From Drosophila persimilis (taxonomy: Eukaryota; Arthropoda; Insecta; Diptera; Drosophilidae), in assembly GCF_003286085.1 (NCBI RefSeq), contig NW_020825321.1, positions 310,001-374,000 on the forward strand: a stretch of DNA of 64,000 nucleotides. The letters run 5' to 3'. The notes below the pieces were generated by a model, which searched no databases, was not told where the DNA came from, and was given only the letters and a program-made list of their open reading frames with translations. This document shows positions 32,589 to 43,158 of the stretch, one piece after another (within the stretch, counting starts at the first letter, position 1; every line of letters begins with the position of its first letter). The translations under genes and the position numbers were made by a program.

Positions 32589-34367
32589 ATGATATCTCGA
32601 TCATTGAAGGATAGAGAAGCAAACTACGCTACTAACGAGCGAGAACTGCTAGCAATCGTCTGGGCCTTAGCCAAACTGCGGCACTTCCTCTATGGTGCGA
32701 AAAATATTAACATATTTACCGACCATCAGCCACTCACGTTCTCGGTATCCGAGAGCAACCCAAATGCCAAAATAAAGCGCTGGAAAGCGCTAAAAAATAA
32801 CTTTATCTTATTCGGCGAAAAAACTCGCCACTTGATAAACTTCACCGACAGGGAGACCTTAGTGGAGACAGTCAAGTCTGTCATCAACCGAGGCGTAGTG
32901 AACGCGATTCACTGCAGCCTGCCAACACTGGCCAAAATCCAACACGAAGTGATAAAGGCCTTCCCAGCCACAAAATTCTGGCACTGCAAGAATTTCGTAG
33001 CTGACGTGTTCAACGTTAGTGACAGGAGAGAAATAATCACCAAAGAGCATAACCGAGCCCACAGGGCAGCGCAGGAAAATGTCAAGCAAATAATGACAGA
33101 GTATTATTTCCCTAAAATGTCCAAAAGAAACAAAGAGGTGGTCCTAAATTGTAAGGTTTGCGCAGGGGCAAACTACGATAGGCACCCAAAAAACCAAGAG
33201 CTCGGCCAAACGCCGATTCCCTTACAGGCTGGAGAGATGTTACACGTTGACATCTTCTCCACAGACAAAAATTTCTTCCTAACCTGCGTAGAGAAACTAT
33301 CCAAGTTCGCAATGGTGCAACCCATTGCATCCAGGACAATAGAGGACTTACGACCCCCTCTACTGATACTAATGAACGTCTTCCCCAGAGCAAAGCAAGT
33401 CTATTGCGATAATGAGCCCGCTCTTAAGTCCGAGACCATAAGGTCTCTTCTTCTGAACAATTACGATGTAAACATCGTAAACGCACCGCCACTCCACAGC
33501 GTATCGAACGGCCATGTGGAACGGTTCCACAGCACCTTATTAGAAATAGCCAGGTACCTGAAAATCCAAAGAGGAATCGTAGACACGGTTGACCTCATCT
33601 TGCAGGCCACTGTCGAATATAACAGTTCCATTCATTCGGTAACCGAGCAAAGGCCCAAGGATGTCGTAACCACCGCTTCGCCGGAATGCATCCAGGGCAT
33701 TGTAAAAAAGATAGAGGAAGCACAGATTGAGCAGAATGCTAGGCTAAATAAAAACCGACAAAACAGGGTCTTCGAAGTAGGCGAAGAAGTCCTAGTAAAA
33801 ACCAACCGCAGGCTAGGAAACAAACTTTCGCCCCTCTGCGATGAAAGAACGGTTGGGGACAACGGTCCTCATCAAGGGGAGGGTGGTCCACAAGGACAAC
33901 CTCCATCGGTAATTTATAGTTTTAATCCCTTTTTCCATTTTAGGCTTATAATACTGACACTTTCACTATTGACCACTACGACTGCACGGGTAACGGACTA
34001 CACGCACGCGAACTATGTTCCCATCATGGACGGCGACATACTGCTTTGGGACCAGTACGGCTACTTACGACACTCGACTAACCTCACCGACTACAGATCC
34101 ACGACCGACGAGACAATGAAGTTGATAGACTTGTTTCCACAATCGCACATGAGGAAGTTGTTGGAGATAGACACAGGACACGTACAAGACATGCTAACTG
34201 CCCTCGACATTCACCACAGAAGGGTAAGAAGCCTTGACTTCCTGGAGACAGCTCTTAAGGCTGTACCGGGTACGCTAGTCACTGCAAATAATAGACAAAT
34301 CGACATTAACACCACGACGCAAGAAAAAATTAATCAACTCACGGACACAGTCAACAAAATTCTGTAG
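32589..34367 (+). pseudogene. gypsy-type RNase H, integrase and start of env in one frame
   Basis: 592 open codons. RNase H end: YATNERELLAIVWALAKLRH and FTDHQPLTF. Integrase: zinc domain (H..H at EHNRAHRAAQE; C..C at CKVCAGA), core with LHVDIFSTD, YCDNEPALKSE and SNGHVERFHS, and a C-terminal tail to about 33860. The frame then continues without a stop into env-like text: a hydrophobic LIILTLSLLT run at about 33950, then ARVTDYTHANYVPIMDGD and RVRSLDFLETALKAVPG. In the family env is normally made from a spliced RNA, so this fusion is probably an indel product. It ends at a TAG that is in frame with the next segment. Confidence 0.82.
33920..33943 (+). promoter_or_regulatory. Candidate splice acceptor for env RNA
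   Basis: A pyrimidine-rich run (AATCCCTTTTTCCATTTTAG) ends in AG at 33942-33943, immediately before the hydrophobic env leader. In gypsy-group elements env is translated from a singly spliced RNA, and this is the right place for its acceptor. The donor would lie near the 5' end and was not identified. Confidence 0.5.
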
Positions 34368-34385
34368 ACCGCAAAAGACCAACAG

Positions 34386-35357
34386 GTGGACACGGGTCAC
34401 CTGTTCGAAACCCTCACTACGCGCAATAGAATGCTAATAACCGAATTGGGGGCTCTCTTGCTCACCTTAACTCTTGAAAAAGTTAACGTAATTAATCCAG
34501 AGATTATAGACCACTCGGATATCGAATCAATTCTCACCGATCAAGTTACAGGGACCTCAATTACAGACTTAATGAAAGTGTCTAATATTAAGATAGATCG
34601 TAAAGAAAACATCATAACTTTTGTAATCCAATTCCCTATTGTAAGCAAGCTGTGCAGGAAAATCACCATCTACCCAGTCGCGCACAACGGGCTGGTACTC
34701 CAGCTACAAGACAACCTGGTAGCCGAATGCAACGGGAAGGTCATGGCCGCGACAAATTGCACATTCTGCAAGGGGTCAGAGAACGTTACCTGTGCGCAAG
34801 GTCTCCATTCAGGGGACATCGCTCACTGTCAGACGCAACAAAGCCACCTCGACCCTGTCACTGTGGTTGACGATGGCATCATAATCATAAACGATCATAG
34901 CGCCACCATCAGCTACGACGACTGCGCTGCAATAAGGGTCCATGGAACAAACCTCCTCACGTTTCGGTCATATGCCACCGTCGACAACGCTCGATTCCTA
35001 AACCGAAACAGCATTCGGAATCGAGCCCCTGCCGTAGCGGCGGCCGCTCGCCTAAATATTAGCGGCCACGACACAACGCTTAGCCTGCCCTACATCCACC
35101 GGCTGAGCGCAGAGAATCTGAACTTTATCAATGAAGTCAGGGGCAGCGTTGCCATCAATACCACCTCAACGATATCACTCGGCATAGTGAAAGTGGTATT
35201 CGCCTTGAGCTCGGGAACATACTACTTCGCAAGAAGACGTCGCATCGCTCTAAAAGTCTCCGAAGTAGTTAACCACCGACACTGGGCGTGTGCTGACCTA
35301 GCATATCAGCGAGGTACACGACCAGAGTCACAGGTTTGGCGGATGCAGCTGCAGTAA
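34386..35357 (+). pseudogene. gypsy-type env, C-terminal part
   Basis: 323 open codons in frame with the env portion of the previous segment, separated by one TAG at 34365-34367. It has a cysteine-rich ectodomain (about 34720-34930) and, near the end, a hydrophobic stretch (TISLGIVKVVFALSSGTYYF) followed by RRRR, a typical transmembrane anchor and short cytoplasmic tail. A deletion relative to family members seems to lie near 34270. Confidence 0.8.
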
Positions 35358-35573
35358 TTCAACACCACCCACAAGGCGAAAGTCAGCGGTTCCCACGGGT
35401 ACCGAACAGCTGCCAGCGACGTTGAAGTTCTTGGAACGGCGGCGACCGCTCTGCAGTGACGGCAGCGCCGCGGCAGCACTGTCCGCGAAGCCGGCTGCAA
35501 TCATAGCTTTTAATTTCATTAATAATTAGTCTTAAGTTTGAATCCAAAAAAAGCGCAGCGTATCTCTCGCCTT
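35358..35573 (+). other. 3' untranslated part of the gypsy-type element
   Basis: 216 bp between env and the 3' LTR start, with a GGCGGCGACC-type GC-rich patch at 35436-35490 and an A run (CCAAAAAAAGCG) at about 35547 that could be the remains of the polypurine tract. Confidence 0.4.
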
Positions 35574-35757
35574 GATCAATTAATTCTCATTCATAATATT
35601 CGGTCAGCTACCGCTACCGAGTTCAGTAACTATCATAACTCCAATGTTTGATACCACTCAGCTAGCTAACGCTTCTCAGGAATTGTTAACTTAACATAAT
35701 CAATAAAAATACCTAATAACAGCATACTCGTTGTGTTCTGGTGTAATTTAATAATTT
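35574..35757 (+). repeat. Truncated 3' LTR of the gypsy-type element
   Basis: Direct match to 28409-28595. It stops where the second long-LTR copy begins. Confidence 0.65.
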
Positions 35758-36636
35758 GCATCTGCACATATGTATGTAGGTATGTACGCGCGTAACATCA
35801 AGGAGGGGTGTTAATAAAGTTCAGTTACATTACGTTAAACTGCTGATGTTCATTCGTTGGGACTTGATAATGAATTAAATGTAAATTGGGCAAAACTCGA
35901 TCCCGTGCTGCTGCTTTGTAGACTCTTGCCCGCATGAAGTTGGTTAGAGGTCACCAGGTGCGATGTATATGGTTCCTGGCCGTACTGACGAATCTTCCGC
36001 CACGCCTATACTTAGTAATTTATGACTGAGCAGCACTTAAAACTCTTGGCGATTGAGGCTGATCTGTTCCACTTGGATCTTTGGAGATTCCGAACTCGGT
36101 GGTAATATAAGGTCCAGAAAAGATGAATTATGGTTGGAGTTGGAGTTGGAGAAACCTCGACAACTGTTCGCCTACGCCAGCTCCCAGGGTAATCTTCTCG
36201 AGACTACACCGCGATGGGGCAGCTTAGGTAACTTTCCCTGCAACATAGGTTATGTCAGCACGTGCACGGCACTAATATGGAAACATACCTATTTTCCCAA
36301 ATATATCTGCACTAATTTCTTGTCATTCACTGACCACTGGACTGCACGGCACTTGTAATTACATGCTTCCAGCATATATATGTGGAAATATATAACTGTG
36401 CAATCGTATGATCTAGAACATTCGCAGCAGCATAAAACGATTGTCTAATGCACAGTATAGCTTAACTGTGCAATCGTACGATTGCCGTCTATGCTTCCCA
36501 CTGTCCGTCGCTTGTATGCGTGCGTGGGCGTACGGACTTAAGAGCGGCTAAAGCTTGATCGTTCGAAATATCACTAGGGAGTCTCACGAGACGAAAGAAG
36601 ATAACCAATTCCCTATATTTTTGTGCTGGCTACGCA
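35758..36636 (-). repeat. Second copy of the long LTR, truncated
   Basis: Matches 21827-22880 in the same orientation, from GCATCTGCACATATG to TTTTTGTGCTGGCTAC. It lacks about 180 bp in the middle and the last bases, where an ISY-like copy begins. No internal region follows on the minus strand, so it is a solo or truncated LTR. Confidence 0.75.
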
Positions 36637-37325
36637 GAAACGCAGAATCGTAGAAGATGAATCTGAACCAGATCGTATAATTATTATAGCCAGAATCAAG
36701 AAAACAATTTAATTCTTTCTCGCTCTGTCTCTCTCTAACACATAGGTTGCATGGTCGGTTTTGCCAATTGCAAAATATGAGTTGAAGGATCTCAGAACCT
36801 ATAAGAGCCAGAGCAACCAAATTTGGTACCCACACTCCTGTGATATCGGACCTTGACCATTTTGTGTCAAAATTTCGCCACACCCCCTTCTGCCCCCGCA
36901 AAGGACAAAAATCTGAGGCATCCACAAATCTCAGAGACTATTAAGGCTAGAGTAACCAAATTTGGTACACACACTCCTTTAAGATGCCACTATAAAACAT
37001 ATATCTCAAAATTTCACCCCACCCCCTTCCGCCCCCACAAAAGACGAAAATCTGTTGCATCCACAATATTGCAGATTCGAGAAAACTAAAAACGCAGAAT
37101 CATAGATAATGACCATATCTATCAGATTGCTGAATCTGGATCAGATCGGATCATTTTTGTAGCCAAAAGCAAGAAATCAACTGATTTTCTGTCTCTCTCG
37201 CACGCACTCTTTGTCGTGTCGTTTAATATTAGCGGCGTCTGCCGGAGGAGAGCCATACTGACTTAGTATCGGGTATAACTGTAGAGTTGCGGTGTCCGCA
37301 GCAACTCACAACGTTCCCCCTCGTT
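36637..37325 (+). mobile_element. ISY/DINE-1-like element, 3' two thirds
   Basis: Starts in the GCAGAAACGCAGAATCG block and runs to TCGTT, including the variant AATTGCAAAATATGAGTTG segment seen reversed near 29260. It lacks the GGCTACGCAGCGCCCGACG stretch just before the CTGATTTTCTGTC block. Terminal hairpin intact. Confidence 0.88.
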
Positions 37326-37920
37326 TTCTTTATCATTAACAGAACAAAGGTCCAATAATGTTTTTGCAGTGTTTGAGAAATGTGTTGGTCTACTATTATT
37401 GATTAGATGCAAGCCTAACGATTCCAGCACTGACGCCATAGGTCGTTCCTTTAGTATATTGCTGTTTATATCCCCGATTATAATTACGTCAGTATAGCTT
37501 GCAGATAAGTCTGAAATTACGTCAGTTGCATAGTGGTAGATTGTATTACGATATGGTCTGTACAGACAGCTTAATAGTAATTTTAGTTCTAATTCTTATA
37601 GTTTTAATTCTATAAAAAGGTATTCTATTGCACTTTCTGGTGGGTGTTTGCATATTAATTTGGATTCGAGTTTCTTATTTATGTATATAGCAAAACTCCC
37701 AATATTTCTTTCCCGATCAGATCGGTATAGATGAAATCCGGTGCACAAAATGACATCATCACATACATGCGGAATGAACCACGTTTAAGAAACACAAACT
37801 ACATCAACATTCGATTGTTAAAAAATATATCGGAACTCTTACCATAAAGACTCTGAGCATTTATATGACAAATATTTATGCCGTCTTTTTGTTTTACCAG
37901 CGTACGAATCAATATCCTTT
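37326..37920 (-). mobile_element. Fragment of the CR1-like LINE ORF2
   Basis: About 595 bp matching 8062-8660 of the LINE in the same orientation (endonuclease part), with point changes and small indels near 37580-37620 and 37840. It is broken by stops and joined on the right to an env fragment. Confidence 0.88.
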
Positions 37921-37924
37921 AGAT

Positions 37925-38471
37925 GGGAAGATAACACATTATAAATCTAAAATCAAGAAGAAGAAGAAATCGAACCGTAGCAAATATATTAATTCCAGAG
38001 AAAGGCTAATGGGATCGGTTGACCTCAACATAATTAAAACACTCATCTTCCTCACGGTTAATGGCACAGGGACAAAACATCGAAATAAACCCGATAAGAT
38101 CCCAAAACGTTTATCTGATATTTAAAACTGGATCTATTAATACACCTATTAACTATAATTACCATAACCTCACTGTTAACGTAACAAAAACAGAAGAATT
38201 ATACTAAAACTTATTAGTTCAAGCCACCAAATTCGAAGATATAATTCAAGTAAAATATTTAATGGAAAAACTTCAAGGAGAAATTCATGGTTTAAAAATA
38301 ACCAAAAGAAACAAAAGAGGCCTAATCAATATAGTAGGAACGGCATACAAATATCTATTTGGAACACTAGATCAAGAAAATAAGTACGACTTCGAACAGA
38401 AAATAGGAAATCTAGCAAGCCCCAGCGTTCAGATGAATGAATTAAATTTGGTTGTAGCGCCATTTGGCTAA
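37925..38471 (+). pseudogene. 17.6/297-like Gypsy env N-terminal fragment
   Basis: Matches 58120-58660 of the split Gypsy element. It runs through the pol end (lysine/serine-rich), a signal-like hydrophobic run near 38040-38060, then HNLTVNVTKTEELY and KRNKRGLINIVGTAYKYLFG, and breaks at NLVV. A TAA lies after LY (about 38203), and the first part needs a frame change. It is a second, independent copy of the env start. Confidence 0.8.
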
Positions 38472-39642
38472 TAATAATTGTTATTAGGATAGTATTTTAT
38501 GAAGTCTAGTGTAAGTTAGGCTAGGGCAAAGCGGGAGCGCAATAAAAGCTCGCTCTCTCGCTCTTGGCGAATTCGCCCCGCTTTGCCACCGTAGGTGGCA
38601 GTATACCTACATGTACATGCATATGTGCTGCAGCTAAATTGCCAAATTGACCGCGACGTGTGTGCAAAAAATTCAACAAACAAAACTAAAAATCACCGCG
38701 TCGGTCGTGCAATACCCTGTCTGCAGCTATATACAAAAGGAGATACACATATACCATCTACCAAAGGAGATCCAAGTGGAGCATCCAGCATAAGAAGAGG
38801 AGAGTACAGCACCTGGAATTTCCAATCTTCTCAAGAGGTATTTTTGAAAAAAATTGAAAGCTCGAGTGAAGACGAAAAGATTAAAAAACCCGCAATTATT
38901 GTCTTGTGCTGAAACAATTGCACCTCGCTTTCAATTCTTGGCACATACGTATGACATAGTAGAGCTCGATTGCATGCTGTAGTTAGCGTTGAGCATATAT
39001 GTATATTAATACATATATACATATGTACATCTAACCCTCTTGGACGCAATAACTACACATATAACTCATTTTAACTGCAATCGCTGTCAGCCCTTTCCCC
39101 TTTCCCGTTTTCGTTGTGTCAAATATATGTATAGTTGGGTCGTTGGCCAAGCACGCATACCAATACGCAGCTGCAGCGGTGAATTTTTTCGTCTCGCTTT
39201 CGCTCCTCACCGTTGCTTATCGTTGTTCTTTTGTTTGGCGCGCTTGATCCAAACCAAACACCAAGTGACGCGCTACCCTGTTTTCGTCGGGTATATTCGT
39301 TTGGTGTCAGTAGGATCCAACTATCAATTAAGACAAAGTCGTGCCTCGCAAATCAATTTAGCGTCGATCGTTGTCGGTGCATACGTATTCACAACATCCA
39401 TTCTTCACAACTACAGCGGTGAAATTTTTCGTTTTCGCTTGTCACCATTGCAGTTCGTTGCAATTCTTGTGTGGTTTTCGTGTACGCGCCAGCCAAGCGA
39501 CGCTCTACCCTAAATTTTTCGGGTATATTGGTTTTTCACCTCGTTTGGGTACAATTACCCATTATTTCATTGAGTGCCTCGGCATTAAATACGGTTATTA
39601 GAAACGATCTTTCGCCTTCAGTATCTTGTATTGAGAATCAAT
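38472..39642 (+). other. BEL C leader and possible LTR, with hairpin and internal duplication
   Basis: No gene. GGCAAAGCGGG (38525-38535) pairs perfectly with CCCGCTTTGCC (38577-38587), a strong 11-bp stem around an AATAAA. At about 39160-39320 and 39412-39560 there are two diverged copies of a segment with CAGCGGTGAA, TCGTT, GCGACGC/GACGCGC and GGGTATATT. A TTGGTGTCAGTAGGATCC at about 39300 could be a BEL primer-binding site, which would place the LTR end there. Confidence 0.45.
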
Positions 39643-39845
39643 ATGACCTCAAAAGCCAACAATATTGCCCTTGAAGAGCTGAAGAAAAAGCGCAGTTGCC
39701 GTATCAAAGGCATTCGTTTATTAGCGGACCGTTTAGAAGCGGGGGATATTCCGCTGGTATTGACGGAGCTCGAGTGCAGACTCGAAAGATATAGACATTG
39801 ACGATGAATTTGGAGTCGAGTTGGAAGAACTCTCATTTGCGCATT
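39643..39845 (+). pseudogene. BEL C gag N-terminus, frameshifted
   Basis: An ATG at 39643 opens about 52 codons (TSKANNIALEELKKKRSCRI..., helical and charged) and stops at about 39800. The next stretch (DDEFGVELEELSFA) is in a second frame, and the main gag frame starts at about 39844 with KTADETIPAVPAYGG. Two indels are needed to account for this. Confidence 0.65.
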
Positions 39846-41157
39846 AAAGACAGCTGATGAGACAATACCGGCAGTACCAGCTTATGGTGGCCCAACTCGT
39901 GCTCGCCTTCCGAAGTTAGCTCTGCCGCAGTTCAGCGGCAACTTTTCGGACTTTAAAAACTTCATAGGTTTATTTGAGACTCTAGTTCACAATGACCAAA
40001 GCATTCCAATTATCGAAAAGTTCAACCATTTGCTTTCGTGTCTCTCCGGTGAAGCGTTGGGAACAGTTAGGGCTTTCCAAGTAACCGAGACCAACTACGA
40101 GACAGCAATGGCTAGCTTAAAACGAGTCTACGATAATGATTGTCTGATCTTTAAAAATCACATTGATGCCCTATTTAGTCTTCCCAAAATGACCCAGCAA
40201 TCAGCATCGTCCTTAAGAAACCTTATCGATACCGCCTCATCCATATATGGTTCGTTGTTGTCGATAGGCGATGATAAAAAGATCTCGAATGCGATGATTA
40301 TTCATCTCGTCTTGAGCAGAGTCGATCCGGTGACCAAAGAGAAATGGGAAGAACAGCTCGATTATGACAAACTGCCACTTTGGACGGACTGTGAAAAGTT
40401 GCTTAATCGCAGACATCAGCATCTTTCGGCCGAAAATTCGGACAAACCAAAGCAGGAGCAGAAAGCTGTGCCAAGCAAGCCGCATAATCGGAGCTCATTC
40501 GCGTGTTCCACCGCGAATACCAAAAACCAACAATGCAGCTACTGCAATGCGAAAGGCCATTTTTTGACAGATTGCAGTCCATTTGGTCGGCTGGCAGTAA
40601 TGCAAGGGTTCGAATTCGCAAAAACTGCATCCTTGTGCATCAATTGTCTGCAGGCAGGCCACTCTGTAGTACGATGCAAAGCTAAGAAGTGTCGAGTGTG
40701 TGGCTGCTCAAACCATACCTTATTGCATAGGTACACAGTGGCGAATAAAAGTCTAGCGTTACCATCACCCCCAGAGAATTCTTCTACTCCTCCCAATCAG
40801 AATCAACCTTCCACTTCGCATGCTCTCCATGCGACAGCTATGGATAGAGTTATTCTGGCTACGTCGATCGTAAGCGTCCGAACAAATAATGGTGAACATG
40901 TTTTGGCCCGAGCTCTGCTTGACTCGGGGTCTCAAACCAATTTTATAACTGAGGACTTAGCACAGCGCTTACAGATCCGTAGGGAGGAGTCGTGTATCAA
41001 CTTGTTTGGTATTGGTGAATCCAATTCACAAGTCAAGAAAAAGATACACACGGTGGTGAAGTTGCGAATTACTGGTAGTGAGTTTTCGGTTGATTTCTGG
41101 ATTCTAAAGTCCATTTCGGGGTATCACCCTGATCAAACACTTAACGTGACTGACTAG
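39844..41157 (+). pseudogene. BEL C gag and protease
   Basis: An open frame (TTG, not ATG, at 40030; it is open upstream to about 39807). It contains LPKLALPQFSGNFSDFKNFI, the opening of the BEL gag domain, then two zinc knuckles (CSYCNAKGHFLTDC and CINCLQAGHSVVRC, with CRVCGCSNHTLLHR after them), and the protease motif LLDSGSQTNFI near 40918. It ends at a TAG after LNVTD, where the family normally continues W-KIP.NL.LADP, suggesting a TGG to TAG change. Confidence 0.85.
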
Positions 41158-43158
41158 AAAATCCCGAAGAACTTACCACTTGCAGACCCATATTTCTTCA
41201 AGCCACAGAAGATAGATATGTTGATAGGTGCAGAAACATTTTTCGAACTTTTATCTGTTGGTCAGATTCGACAAGGTCCTGACTATCCAACTCTGCAGAA
41301 AACGCTTCTCGGCTGGATTGTGTCGGGCAGATACACTGCAAAGGTGACTGCCACCCAAGAAGCTAGGAGTTGTTTGAGTTGTCGAGAAGAGTCAGTGATC
41401 CACATTGACAACACATTGCAAAAGTTTTGGTCACTGGAAGAATTGCCGTCTTCTAAAAAGTCTTTATCTCCTGAACACAAGTTATGTGAAAAGCATTATA
41501 GAAGGACTACTCAGGTCGTGCCTTCAGGTCGGTTTGAAGTAAGACTGCCGTTCAAATCAGATCCCAGTATCTTAGGCAACTCAATTGAAGTGGCTAAACG
41601 GCGGTTTTTATCGCTTGAAAAAAGATTGTCTCGTGACCCCGAGTTACAGAAAATGTACTTGGAGTTCATGGAAGAGTACCTCTCCTTGGGTCACATGTCT
41701 ACCACAGACAACACAATCCCCAAAACTCCACATTATTTCATTCCACACCAGTGTGTGTTGAGGCCCCAAAGCACGTCGACCAAGCTCCGGGTCGTTTTTG
41801 ATGCGTCTTGTAAAACGTCCTCTCAGGCGGCCTTGAACGACATATTGATGGTCGGTCCTACGATACAGGATGAGCTGTATTCGACATTGCTCCGATTCAG
41901 ACTACACAGGTACGCCTTGACAGCCGATGTCAAGAAGATGTATCGCCAAGTCTGGGTCGCTGATGCGGATAGACAATTCCAGCTCATAGTGTGGAGAAGA
42001 GACCCGTCTGAGTCCTTGAGAATATACCAGCTCAACACCGTAACATATGGGACTGGACCAGCCCCATTTTTGGCTATTCGGTGTTTGAAGAGGTTGAGTG
42101 AGTCTGCAAAACTCTCATTCACTAAAGCTGCTGAAGTTATTGACTCCGACTTCTATGTCGATGACATGTTGACTGGTGCTGGTTGCGTAGAGGAGTTAAA
42201 GACAATTAAGTCTGATGTGGCTCAGGTTCTTCAAACCGCTGGGTTTGAATTGACTAAATGGTTTTCGAACTCACCTGAGGTCACCGCATCCGAGAGCACA
42301 GTTAAACCGATAACGATCTCGGACTCAGAGTCTACTAAGGCGTTAGGAATATCGTGGCTGCCACACGAAGACGTCTTTAAGTTCCAAATTGACACGTCAG
42401 TTATGGGTCTCCGAGCGACAAAACGGAACATATTATCGGTGACATCAAAGCTGTTTGACCCCCTTGGATTGTTAAGTCCTTTAGTAATTAAGGGAAAGAT
42501 CCTACTGCAGGAGCTTTGGCTTAACAAGCTAGATTGGGATGAGTCAATTCCAATGAACTTGGAAACAGCATGGAACTTATTAAAAGAATCCTTGGGTCAG
42601 TTGAAGAAGATTACCATACCTCGATTTGTGCATACTGATCCCATGTCACCGATTCAAGTACATGCCTTTGCCGACGCATCCATTAGAGCTTATGGAGCCT
42701 GCGTCTATATCCGTAAAAAGACTGCAGAAGGTTTCAAGGTCTCCTTGTTGACTGCAAAGTCGAAAGTAGCGCCACTCAAGACGAAAACGCTCCCAAGGCT
42801 TGAGTTATGTGCCGCTCACCTTCTAGCAGACCTTTGTCACCGAATCAAATCACTGCTCAAGGTTCCAATTGAGAAAATGATATTCTGGTCAGATTCAGAA
42901 GTTACTCTTTATTGGATCAGATCCCACCCTTCGTCGTTGTCAACATTCGTTGCGAACCGAGTAGCGGAGATTCAAGAGTGGTCAAGCGAAGCTACGTGGC
43001 GGCATGTGCCAACAAGACAGAACCCAGCAGACCTAGTTTCGAGAGGTTGTGACGTAGAGGAAATCGTGCAGTCGATCTGGTTTGGTGGACCAGAGTTCTT
43101 AAAGTTTGAAGAAGAGAGCTGGCCCAGAAATCCACACTTCGAGCTTTCCGAAGAATAG
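41158..43158 (+). pseudogene. BEL C reverse transcriptase and RNase H
   Basis: Same frame as gag. Blocks in order: IDMLIGAETFFELL, GWIVSGR, a linker with CEKHYRRTT, FIPHQCVLRPQSTSTKLRVV then FDASCKTS, DVKKMYRQVWV, YGTGPAPFLAIRCL, the catalytic FYVDDMLTGA near 42160, ALGISWLP, FDPLGLLSPLV, then RNase H (FADASIRAYGACVYI, LPRLELCAAHLLA, FWSDSEVTLYWI, NPADLVSRG). It ends at a TAG after ELSEE that is in frame with the integrase segment. Confidence 0.9.

Larger units (their letters stand above)
28409..35757 (+). mobile_element. gypsy/errantivirus-type element, decayed, with nested ISY
   Basis: Plus-strand gag, protease, RT, RNase H, integrase and env in the order of the gypsy group of insect endogenous retroviruses. 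The only direct repeat at the ends is 28409-28595 versus 35574-35757 (about 185 bp, over 95 percent by eye), placed where 5' and 3' LTR starts should be. A primer-binding-like TGGTGCCAGAAC lies at about 29899. The 3' LTR is cut after 184 bp. An ISY-like element (28673-29780) sits between the 5' repeat and gag. Stops and frameshifts make it inactive. Confidence 0.8.
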
